From NCBI RefSeq assembly GCF_900116365.1, contig NZ_FPAG01000005.1, positions 272,478-336,477 of the forward strand: a DNA stretch of 64,000 bases, read 5' to 3'. The translations under genes and the position numbers were made by a program. Shown in pieces: positions 42,260-50,567 of the stretch (the first letter of the stretch is position 1; every line of letters begins with the position of its first letter). This DNA is from Zhouia amylolytica. Lineage in GTDB: Bacteria > Bacteroidota > Bacteroidia > Flavobacteriales > Flavobacteriaceae. The notes beneath the pieces are model-generated. The model saw only the letters and a list, made by a program, of their open reading frames with translations. It searched no databases and had not been told where the DNA came from.

Positions 42260-42853
42260 TTATAAAAATGAGGGTTGAAGTATATAGTAAACTAATAGGA
42301 TAATCCCGCCGTAGATTGAATATTCCTGAAGATGGAATTTAAAATGTTTAAGTGCTTTATTAATATGGTTTTCTACCGTTCTAACTGATATATTTAGTTG
42401 TTGTGCTATTTCTTGGTTATTATAATTTTTAATTCTGCTTAAATAGAACACATTTCGACATTTTTGGGGTAAGGATTCCATTGTTTTTAAGACTTGGTTT
42501 TCAAGATCTAAATAATACACATGATCTTTAATATTGTTGGACGTAGGTAAATCTTCCAGGATGTCATCTCGAAGTTCAATATATTTTGAATTTCTAATTG
42601 CATTCGAAATTTTATAACGTAAGGCTTGAAATAAATAAGCCTCAATGTTTCTGATGTCTGTTTCAGGGGCTTTTTTCCAAAGACTGATAAAAATTTCTTG
42701 CACAATATCTTCACATGTCTGTTGATTATCAATTATTTTATGGGCATAAACAAACATTCTTTTCCAATATTTCTCATAAAAATACTTCAGAGCTTTGGGA
42801 CTTTGTTGTTGTAGTAAATTAATTAAAAGTGTATCCTCGTAAGACTGACCCAT
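42260..42853 (-). CDS. ECF sigma factor (Bacteroides expansion family, FecI-like)
   Basis: A 197-residue sigma-70 factor. Region 2: YFYEKYWKRMFVYAHKII, CEDIVQEIFISLWKK; region 4: LPQKCRNVFYLSRIKNYNNQ with the helix-turn-helix QEIAQQLNISVRTVENHINK. The tail after residue 175 is hydrophobic (IYGGIILLVYYILQPSFL), which is often seen in this subgroup. It lies downstream of the SusC/D and EEP genes on the same strand, not in front of fecR as usual. It probably partners the FecR at 49263-50258. Confidence 0.9.
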   Translation of the reverse strand: MGQSYEDTLLINLLQQQSPKALKYFYEKYWKRMFVYAHKIIDNQQTCEDIVQEIFISLWKKAPETDIRNIEAYLFQALRYKISNAIRNSKYIELRDDILEDLPTSNNIKDHVYYLDLENQVLKTMESLPQKCRNVFYLSRIKNYNNQEIAQQLNISVRTVENHINKALKHFKFHLQEYSIYGGIILLVYYILQPSFL

Positions 42854-42956
42854 GGACTTAATAATTATCTAGAGTATAAATTTATACTCATGCTTTTAAT
42901 GAAAAGCTATCTATGCTTTATCCTTGCGTTATGAAAATGATTAGTTTAATGTTAAT

Positions 42957-42984
42957 ACTCCCCTGCATTTAAATGCAGGGGAGT
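42957..42984. repeat. 28-base perfect palindrome
   Basis: Inverted arms of 14 bases each, meeting without a loop at CATTTAAATG. It lies between the EEP gene and the sigma factor gene. On the minus strand no T-run follows, so it is not a classic terminator; it could be a protein-binding site or an RNA hairpin. Confidence 0.9.
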
Positions 42985-42991
42985 GAAGTTA

Positions 42992-43864
42992 TTAGTTAAT
43001 GACCGCATTAACGATAATAGGGAAGTGGTCTGAGATAAATTTCGAACCTCTTTGACCATCAAGTACATGATGTTTTAAAATCGTAATATTACCTCGATAA
43101 AAAATATAATCTATGCGCTCTTTGTTACTATCAGGCTCAATTTTGAATCCGTTAAATGTATAATCAGGTCCATATAGCTGATCGGTATTCATATAAGTGT
43201 CATAGAAATATCCATCAGTGTTTGATGTTGTAAGTATTTTATAAGGTTGAGAGGAAGGAGTAAGGTTAAAGTCCCCAGTAATGAAGTAAGGATGCTTGCC
43301 CGCTATTTGTTTAGCTTTTTTAGTTAATAGCTCAGCACTTTTTAATCTGGCCATTTTACCTTTATGATCAAAATGCGTATTAAAAAAATAAAAGACGCTT
43401 CCGGACTGTTTGTCCCTTAGTTTAACATACGTAACAATTCGGGGTAAGGCGGCATCCCATCCTTTGGAATTAACTTTTTCTGGTGTTTTTGATAACCAGA
43501 ATGTATTGCTTTCTAAAAGTATATATTTTTCTTTCTTATAAAAAATTGGGCAGTATTCACCTTCTTTACCTCCATTCCTTCCAATTCCAACAAATTTATA
43601 TTTGGGTAAACGATTACTAATATCGTTCAACTGTCGATCAATAACTTCTTGAGCTCCCAATACGTCAATGTCCATAAAATTAATACTGTTACAGAGCCAG
43701 TCTTTACGATGATCCCAAATATTGATACCGTCATTCGGACTGGCATATCGTATATTTGTGGACATAATTTTTAATAAATTTTTCTCTTGTGCTTGTGTTT
43801 TTGTAGCAAGTATACTACCTACAAACGTTAGCAGTATGACTGATTTTGTGACGAATTTTGTCAT
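42992..43864 (-). CDS. secreted endonuclease/exonuclease/phosphatase (EEP) family protein
   Basis: About 290 residues. A signal peptide (MTKFVTKSVILLTFVGSILA) is followed by the EEP fold: MSTNIRYASPNDG, LGAQEV (metal-binding Glu), ITGDFNLTPSS and KFISDHFPIIV (catalytic Asp and His). Enzymes of this fold cleave phosphodiesters or phosphomonoesters, for example of DNA, phospholipids or inositol phosphates. Its place after SusC/D suggests it acts at the cell surface or in the periplasm on the imported ligand. The start at 43864 gives a clean signal peptide; an upstream ATG overlaps susD. Confidence 0.88.
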   Translation of the reverse strand: MTKFVTKSVILLTFVGSILATKTQAQEKNLLKIMSTNIRYASPNDGINIWDHRKDWLCNSINFMDIDVLGAQEVIDRQLNDISNRLPKYKFVGIGRNGGKEGEYCPIFYKKEKYILLESNTFWLSKTPEKVNSKGWDAALPRIVTYVKLRDKQSGSVFYFFNTHFDHKGKMARLKSAELLTKKAKQIAGKHPYFITGDFNLTPSSQPYKILTTSNTDGYFYDTYMNTDQLYGPDYTFNGFKIEPDSNKERIDYIFYRGNITILKHHVLDGQRGSKFISDHFPIIVNAVIN

Positions 43865-43878
43865 GATCGTTTTAGTTT

Positions 43879-45654
43879 TTATTCCCATCCAGGATTTTGT
43901 GTTAGACTTGGATTTAATTGAAGTTCAACCCTTGGAATAGGATATAGGTAATCTCTTTTTTCATCAAAGGTTCGATTATTGAAGTCAGGTTGAGGGTCTA
44001 CTAAATTGTTTTCGTCCAGAAATATATCTGCTCCCAATTTAATATATTGTATACCTGCAGTTTGGTTTCCAGGAGTATCTCCTTCAAATAAAACAACATC
44101 TATCTGACCATCATTATCGAGATCGTATGACCCTGTCCCCGGAAAGTACAATCCACGTAATGGTTGGGTTATAGTCTGACCGGACTTCCACCTTACGATA
44201 TCATCCCATCTATGATTTTCCATATAAAGTTCAATGCGTCGTTCTCTCCTTATTTCTAGGATTAATCCTTTGTTGGTTCCATTAACATTAGGGTATTGAT
44301 TTTCAAGATATGGATCAGGAATTGAATTTGCCTCAGCTAATATTAAGGGTGGCATTCCAACCCTGTTTCTAAGCATCTGTATTGAATTATCAAGGTCACT
44401 TTGAGTAATAGTCCCAAGCTCAGCCTTGGCTTCAGCAAAATTTAAAACAACTTCACCGAACCGTAAGATTGGTAAATCGTTTACGGATTCATCGTAGGTA
44501 TCATACATAGGTTCAGTAACAAATTTGGTTAATTGATAACCTGTCATTGTTGCACCTAAATTAGGTGCAATGTTTAAGGATTCGCCCTTTCTACGATACC
44601 CCGGTGTTCTTATTGTCTGTGATAAGCGAGGATCTCTGTCAGAAACCTCTTCGATAAAGGAAAGTTGGTTGAAGTTAGCTTTATCAGTGAACCTTGAACC
44701 ATCTTTCATTAAGTAACTATTAACCATGTCTTTAGGCATGCCAGGTCTTCCGTACGATGAGGTTGTGGTGTAATAATTTACATTGTGGTCAATGGCTAAA
44801 CTCTGTGTAAACTGTCTGCTTAAGATAACTTCACTAGTTTCTGTTTCAAGGGAATTGAATAAGTCCATATAGTCACTTGAATGATTACCTGTAGTATAAA
44901 CGCCATAGGGAGCATTATTCATTAATTCTTCAGAAGCATCTATGCATGATTGTAAATATTTTTCATAACCAGTAATTCCCCTATACTTTTCAAATGTACC
45001 CTCGTATAGACTTATTCTCGACTTAAGGGCTAAAGCACTGTATTTGGTAATTCGATAAGCCTGAACCTCCTCATTTAGATTTTCTATTGCATAATCAAGA
45101 TCTTCTAAAATTCGATCCATCACAAATTGTCTATTATCTCTGGGTTTTTGTAAACTCTCAACGTCTGACGGATCGATTGTATAATCGTACCAAGGAACAT
45201 CTCCAAAGCGTTTTATTTTATCGAAATAGAAGTAAGCTCTAAAGAAACGGGCTATACCTCCATAATGCTTTTTAGCATTTTCATCATCGCATTTTTGGTA
45301 GTTTTCCAGAAAAAAATTAATGTCTCTCAGGTATTCCCAATTCCATCCTCCACCTGTGGTTGGAATAAGTCGTGTACCTCTCATTTCATCACTTAAGGTT
45401 GTGGTTATTATATTGTCCGCCTTAGCATCACCACTGTAAATGGAACTTTCCGGAAACATTCTGTAAAATCCATTAGTATATAATTCTAGATCACTAGCCT
45501 TTAGAAAAAAGTTTTCAGCAGTAACATCAGATAGTGGTTCTTTATTCAAATACTCATCGCTACATCCAATACTAATAAGCCCAAAAAAGACCATAAGTAT
45601 TGACCAACAATTATTAATTTTCATATAATTCATATTATCTGTTTTGTATTTCAT
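43879..45654 (-). CDS. susD: SusD/RagB family outer-membrane lipoprotein
   Basis: A 591-residue surface lipoprotein that binds ligand and closes over the SusC channel. The lipobox is LISIGC, followed by SDEYLNKEPLSDVTAENFF, the typical SusD start; TPR-like helices and the C-terminal RRERRIELYMENHRWDDIVR and YLYPIPRVELQLNPSLTQN are signatures. The ATG at 45624 (MKINNCW) starts the best signal peptide, but two earlier ATGs exist. It follows susC by ten bases. Confidence 0.95.
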   Translation of the reverse strand: MKYKTDNMNYMKINNCWSILMVFFGLISIGCSDEYLNKEPLSDVTAENFFLKASDLELYTNGFYRMFPESSIYSGDAKADNIITTTLSDEMRGTRLIPTTGGGWNWEYLRDINFFLENYQKCDDENAKKHYGGIARFFRAYFYFDKIKRFGDVPWYDYTIDPSDVESLQKPRDNRQFVMDRILEDLDYAIENLNEEVQAYRITKYSALALKSRISLYEGTFEKYRGITGYEKYLQSCIDASEELMNNAPYGVYTTGNHSSDYMDLFNSLETETSEVILSRQFTQSLAIDHNVNYYTTTSSYGRPGMPKDMVNSYLMKDGSRFTDKANFNQLSFIEEVSDRDPRLSQTIRTPGYRRKGESLNIAPNLGATMTGYQLTKFVTEPMYDTYDESVNDLPILRFGEVVLNFAEAKAELGTITQSDLDNSIQMLRNRVGMPPLILAEANSIPDPYLENQYPNVNGTNKGLILEIRRERRIELYMENHRWDDIVRWKSGQTITQPLRGLYFPGTGSYDLDNDGQIDVVLFEGDTPGNQTAGIQYIKLGADIFLDENNLVDPQPDFNNRTFDEKRDYLYPIPRVELQLNPSLTQNPGWE

Positions 45655-45664
45655 GGTATTATGA

Positions 45665-48600
45665 TTAGAATTGAAGTGACATCCCTATTGAATATATCTT
45701 AGAGAAAGGAACTGTTTGCGCGGTACTTCTGTTCGTCGAAGTTGATGGGCTATTAAGATTAACGGAATTACTCGCAGCTTCCGGGTCTATATAATCCGTT
45801 AATTTTGTAAAAGTAAATAGGTTTTCACCGCTAAAGTAGATCCTTAATTTTGATATCGGTAGTTTTTCCATTACTTGATCCGAAAGGGTATATCCCAGAC
45901 TTAAGTTTTTTAACCTTAAATAGGATATATCTTGAAGGTATCTATTGTTAACAGCTCCAAGGGCATCGTTATCTGATAATGCAATATATCCGAAAAGACG
46001 TGGGAAATACGCATCTGTATTTTCTGGTGTCCAAATATTGTTTGCTAAATCTTTTCTTATAAAAGAATCATAAGGTCTGTTATACATAGCCCAAAATGCC
46101 CTGGAGTCTCTATGTGGGTACCAATCTTGTTTGCCCACCCCTTGGAAGAAAGCTGAAAGATCGAATCCTTTCCAGGAACCACTTACTTTAAAGCTGTATA
46201 AATAATGAGGAGCCGTATTTCCAATTATACTACGATCACCTGGGTTGTCTAGAGTATTTTCCCCCTCATTAATTACGCCATCGCCATTAAGGTCAATATA
46301 TTTCACATCTCCTGGCTGTAATCCTCCAGCGGCCATAATACGGTTCGAAACACGCGTTTGATCTGCATGCCCTTGAATTTCATCTTCTGACTGAAATAAA
46401 CCGTCAATGTGATACCCCCATAATTCACCAATCGTCATGCCTTCATAAAAATCTAGCAGGCTGTTTTTTGGATTGTCGAACCTGGTTATTTCTGTTTTGG
46501 AGTCGGATAATGAACCGGTTACTGAAAATTCGAATGGTGCATTTCCTAACATGAAATTGTTCGTATATCCTAAAGAAAGTTCAAAGCCTTTAGTGCGGAG
46601 ATCAGCTGCATTTTCTTGAGGAGAAGGAGTCCCTAAAACACTTGGCAGAGTAGCTCCCGCAGTTAACATGCCTTCTGTATCCCTTTGAAACAGATCCAGA
46701 CTTGTGGTCAGAGCATTGTTAAAAAAGCCCAGGTCAATACCAAGATTTTTTGTTTTTACCTTCTCCCAGGTAATTTGGTTAGGGTTAAGGCTTGGAGATT
46801 CTATGTAACCTAAGGATGTACCATCCAGGGCATAGCTTGAGTTTATACCTTTGTTCAGGGTAGGTATATATGCATAGTTTCCGACGTTTTGATTTCCGAG
46901 TGATCCATAAGATGCTCTCAATTTCAATAAGCTTAGGGTATTTATATTTTTAAAGAAGTTTTCTCTATTTACAATCCATCCCGTTGAAACAGAAGGAAAG
47001 AATCCCCATCTATGAGCTTCCGGAAATCTGGAAGATCCATCATATCTACCATTCACTTCAACTAAATATTTTTTCTTGTAGTCGTATGATAATCGATAAA
47101 AGACCCCTTGGAGTGCCCATTCAGAAGCACTTCCCATGGTTTCCGGGTTCGAAGTTGCTAATCCAAGTGAATTAAGATCATCTGAGATACTATTTTGTTT
47201 ACTGGCTTGAATACTTTTTATAAAATAAGATTCTTGGTTAAATCCGGCCATACCACTCAATGAATGATTTCCCAATTGCTTTTTGTATTCTCCGTATATA
47301 TTAAAAGCATTATAACTCGATTGATTGTTGTACTCGGTAATCTTGTCATTACCAAATGTAGCCAGGTTGTTCACAAAAATGGAATATGGAATTCGTGTTG
47401 ACCTTTGAAAACGATTAAAGTTAACTTTTCTAATAGCATAGCTGGTCGTAATTTCCAAGCCGTTCATAGGTTTAATATGAGCAGAAACAATATTTGAAAA
47501 TTCTGATTGATCAGTAACTTGTTTAGATTTACCGTGTAATAGAGAAGCGTAAACACCATCACCTACAGTATAGTTATTCAATTCTGTTCTCCATAGAGAT
47601 GAACCATCTGGATTTACTGGGACATAAGAAGGCAAAGCATGTACCCAAATTAGACTTCCCCAAATACTCCGATATCCATATTGACTACCACCATGCTCTA
47701 CATCATCAGTGTTGTTAAACTGCATGTTATTAGTAAAGCTAAGCCAATCATTAACTTCCATATCAATTTTACCTCTGAGGTTGTATTGTTTGAATATATC
47801 GTCCTGAACTTTTAATATTCCAGTAGCTTGATAGTTTCGGTAAGAAAAATAACCTTTTACCTTTTCAGACCCTCCAGAAACAGATACATCGGTAATATAA
47901 GAGGGATAAGATTTTCTGAAGAAAGAATCCCACCAATCAGTAGCTCCATAATGAATATACTGTTCTTTACCATTACGAATGTCTTGTATAACCCTGGCCT
48001 TTGAAGGGTCTTTAGAGACCTCGAGTAAAGCTTGATAATCTTGCTCAGAATATCCAGTATACGACCTCCCAACTGCAGTTCTAAATGCTTCATCAACAAG
48101 TGTTACGGCCCTGTATGGGTCCGTCACGAAATTAGTGTTAATGGTTGGGGAGCTAAACGCTGTCGTATTTCCTATATTGACTGTAAGATTACCCTTTTTA
48201 GCTTTTTTGGTCGTTACTAATACAACTCCAAAAGCTCCACGTGCACCATAGATTGCAGAGGCTCCGGCATCTTTCAAGACACTTATGGAAGCAATATCGT
48301 TAGGGTTTAGTTTATTAATATCCCCTTCAACACCATCTACGATTATGAGTGGCGATCCACCATTTATAGATGTAAATCCTCTAATGTTTATTCGTGGAGA
48401 GGTTCCCGGTTTTCCGCTTGATTGTGTTATGTTTAAACCGGGGCTAACTCCTTGAAGTGCATTTGCAGCATTTGATAATGGCCTTTCTTCAATCGATTTG
48501 GGATCTATTTTATTAACCGCGTCGATCAGTGTTTCTTTACTTTTTTCACCGTAACCTATTACTACAACTTCATCCAACATTTCTTGTTCAGCTTCCATAA

Positions 48601-49171
48601 TTAAATTAAATGTGTTATCGCTGGCTGAAACATTAACTGATATCGTTTTCATCCCGATATACGTAATTTCAAGGACGCTTCCTGCAGGCGCTGCTAATTT
48701 AAAATTACCATCAAAATCTGTTGTAACCCCATTAGAAGTTCCCTTTATCATTACATTAACTCCCATCAGAGGAATACCATCTTTATCGGTAATGGTTCCG
48801 TTAACGACTACTTCATTTTCAGATACTTTTTTGATGTTTACGGCAATTGTATTATTAATTCGCTTGAATTCTATTTGAAAAATTTTACTAAGATCTTCGA
48901 GAATTACATCGAGTTTTTCATTTTGATAATTGAGGGTTTTACGTTTAGCTAGTTTTTTTATTTTTTCATTGTAAATGAAAGTTACTTCTGATTGACTCTC
49001 AATAGTACTTAAAATGTCGCATAAATGTTTTTCTTCTATGGAGATGGAAATCCCATTCTCAGCACTGGGATATGCGTAAGCAGGAATTGAGATTGGTATC
49101 AGAAAAAGAAATATGATCAAGAATATAGGGTTTAAATTCCTGATTTGTATTTTTTGTATTTTTGTTTTCAT
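45665..49171 (-). CDS. susC: SusC/RagA family TonB-linked outer-membrane protein with STN domain
   Basis: A 1168-residue TonB-dependent transporter. After the signal peptide comes an STN (secretin/TonB N-terminal) signalling domain (about residues 50-110), a carboxypeptidase-D-like domain (VNGTITDKDGIPLMGVNVMI), the DEVVVIGYG motif, the plug (SPRINIRGFTSINGG, PLIIVDGV) and the barrel ending MSLQF. The STN domain indicates signalling to the FecR anti-sigma factor encoded upstream. The substrate is unknown; no glycoside hydrolase or protease gene is nearby. Confidence 0.95.
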   Translation of the reverse strand: MKTKIQKIQIRNLNPIFLIIFLFLIPISIPAYAYPSAENGISISIEEKHLCDILSTIESQSEVTFIYNEKIKKLAKRKTLNYQNEKLDVILEDLSKIFQIEFKRINNTIAVNIKKVSENEVVVNGTITDKDGIPLMGVNVMIKGTSNGVTTDFDGNFKLAAPAGSVLEITYIGMKTISVNVSASDNTFNLIMEAEQEMLDEVVVIGYGEKSKETLIDAVNKIDPKSIEERPLSNAANALQGVSPGLNITQSSGKPGTSPRINIRGFTSINGGSPLIIVDGVEGDINKLNPNDIASISVLKDAGASAIYGARGAFGVVLVTTKKAKKGNLTVNIGNTTAFSSPTINTNFVTDPYRAVTLVDEAFRTAVGRSYTGYSEQDYQALLEVSKDPSKARVIQDIRNGKEQYIHYGATDWWDSFFRKSYPSYITDVSVSGGSEKVKGYFSYRNYQATGILKVQDDIFKQYNLRGKIDMEVNDWLSFTNNMQFNNTDDVEHGGSQYGYRSIWGSLIWVHALPSYVPVNPDGSSLWRTELNNYTVGDGVYASLLHGKSKQVTDQSEFSNIVSAHIKPMNGLEITTSYAIRKVNFNRFQRSTRIPYSIFVNNLATFGNDKITEYNNQSSYNAFNIYGEYKKQLGNHSLSGMAGFNQESYFIKSIQASKQNSISDDLNSLGLATSNPETMGSASEWALQGVFYRLSYDYKKKYLVEVNGRYDGSSRFPEAHRWGFFPSVSTGWIVNRENFFKNINTLSLLKLRASYGSLGNQNVGNYAYIPTLNKGINSSYALDGTSLGYIESPSLNPNQITWEKVKTKNLGIDLGFFNNALTTSLDLFQRDTEGMLTAGATLPSVLGTPSPQENAADLRTKGFELSLGYTNNFMLGNAPFEFSVTGSLSDSKTEITRFDNPKNSLLDFYEGMTIGELWGYHIDGLFQSEDEIQGHADQTRVSNRIMAAGGLQPGDVKYIDLNGDGVINEGENTLDNPGDRSIIGNTAPHYLYSFKVSGSWKGFDLSAFFQGVGKQDWYPHRDSRAFWAMYNRPYDSFIRKDLANNIWTPENTDAYFPRLFGYIALSDNDALGAVNNRYLQDISYLRLKNLSLGYTLSDQVMEKLPISKLRIYFSGENLFTFTKLTDYIDPEAASNSVNLNSPSTSTNRSTAQTVPFSKIYSIGMSLQF

Positions 49172-49225
49172 TATTTTTAAAAATGTATTCTATTAAGTTT
49201 TTCACTGACTTTTTAGATGTTCATG

Positions 49226-49253
49226 AGCCTTTCTTGTTGGAGCAGGAAAGGCT
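49226..49253 (-). promoter_or_regulatory. stem-loop between fecR and susC
   Basis: AGCCTTTC (49226-49233) pairs with GAAAGGCT (49246-49253). It lies in the 91-base gap between the two genes. On the minus strand no T-run follows, so it may set the expression ratio rather than end transcription. Confidence 0.45.
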
Positions 49254-49262
49254 TTCTTTTTA

Positions 49263-50258
49263 TTATTCACTTCTAATTTTGTTCATGGTGTCTTTTTTTA
49301 AATAAATTGTTTTTTCGTCTGAAAAGGAATAAGTGATTCCAGTTGAAAATTTTAAACTCTCTAAAACCTCTTCCAAACTTGGGTTAATGTATTTACCATT
49401 TACTTTTATTTCCTTTAGAGCCGGATCGGATATGATGATATTGATGTCAAACCATTTCTCTAATACATGAGCTGTAGCTTCCAGATTGTTTCCGTTTAAA
49501 GCAATTATATTTTCTTTCCAAGCCGCATCTAATTTTGAGTCATGTTGATGATTTACTTCTAATTGTTGCCTCGAATGATCATATAATAATTGATCATTTT
49601 TAATTAGTTTTTCATCAATTCTGTGCTTAAGGTTGTACACATTAACCTTTCCCGAGGTGACACTTACAATTGTAGCTTTGTTATTTTTATCTGGAGTTTT
49701 TATGTTAAAAGAAGTACCAAGAACCTTGGTTGTAAATTCATTCGTCTCTACCGTGAAAGGTTTGTTTATATCTCTATGAACATCAAAATAGGCTTCCCCT
49801 TGTAGTTTAACATTCCTTTCTGTTTGATTATAATTATTTCGATAAGAAAGTTGGCTCCCTGAGTTTAGAAATACCAATGTGCCGTCAGGTAATGAGACCT
49901 CTTTTTTCTCACCTAACTTCGTGTATACTATATGAGTTTTGAGCTCTTGGTTTTCGTTTATGAAATACCCTAAACTTAGAAGGAATAAAAGACTTGCTGT
50001 ATATTTTAAAATATTCCTGGGGAGTAAAAGAGATGTACGAAGTCTCTTCCTGGAAATTTCCTTTTTGATGCCTTTGTAGATTTTTTTCTTAATAAAGACT
50101 TCTGAATCATTAAGAAGAATGTTATGATCTTGACATTTATCAAAATATGATTCAATGATTACTTTTTCATCGTATGAACAGGACCCATCATTATATTTTT
50201 TAAGCAGGTGTAAAAAGTATTCTTTTTTTAATGACATATATTTCGGTGTTTCATGCAA
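49263..50258 (-). CDS. FecR family anti-sigma factor
   Basis: A 331-residue inner-membrane regulator. Residues 1-80 are cytoplasmic, binding the sigma factor; a membrane helix follows (LKYTASLLFLLSLGYFI), then the periplasmic FecR domain (KLGEKKEVSLPDGTLVFLNS, YFDVHRDINKPFTVET) and a C-terminal DUF4974/STN-like domain (NIIISDPALKEIKVNGKY). It receives the signal from SusC's STN domain. ATG at 50258 or 50237 (MSLKKEYF) could be used. Confidence 0.93.
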   Translation of the reverse strand: MHETPKYMSLKKEYFLHLLKKYNDGSCSYDEKVIIESYFDKCQDHNILLNDSEVFIKKKIYKGIKKEISRKRLRTSLLLPRNILKYTASLLFLLSLGYFINENQELKTHIVYTKLGEKKEVSLPDGTLVFLNSGSQLSYRNNYNQTERNVKLQGEAYFDVHRDINKPFTVETNEFTTKVLGTSFNIKTPDKNNKATIVSVTSGKVNVYNLKHRIDEKLIKNDQLLYDHSRQQLEVNHQHDSKLDAAWKENIIALNGNNLEATAHVLEKWFDINIIISDPALKEIKVNGKYINPSLEEVLESLKFSTGITYSFSDEKTIYLKKDTMNKIRSE

Positions 50259-50567
50259 TAAGTCACATCAAACGCATAAACTACCTAGTTCAATTAGACT
50301 GTTTAATTAGCTTTTAACCTTTTCTTGACTTTGTGGTTATGTGTTAACTTAAAAGTCACAAAAAAGAAAGCTTGGATTTACTTTTGAACATGAAAAGAAT
50401 TTAGAGAAATATTGGAGGGCTGACTTAAGTAATAAAGTGTAAGTTTTACAATTAGCGGGGCACTTATTTAATCAGAAATGTTTATAGGGAAAAAAACTAT
50501 TACCTAATTAATCGATTAATAGAAGTTAAGGTTTATGGCAGTATGGAAGAATATAGAATGGATTTTC
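50259..50567. other. gene-free region of about 310 bases
   Basis: No coding frame seen. It must hold the promoter of the fecR-susC-susD operon, but no exact TAnnTTTG was found on the minus strand, which fits use of an ECF sigma factor. It also contains a 14-base palindrome, ATTAATCGATTAAT (50507-50520). Confidence 0.5.
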
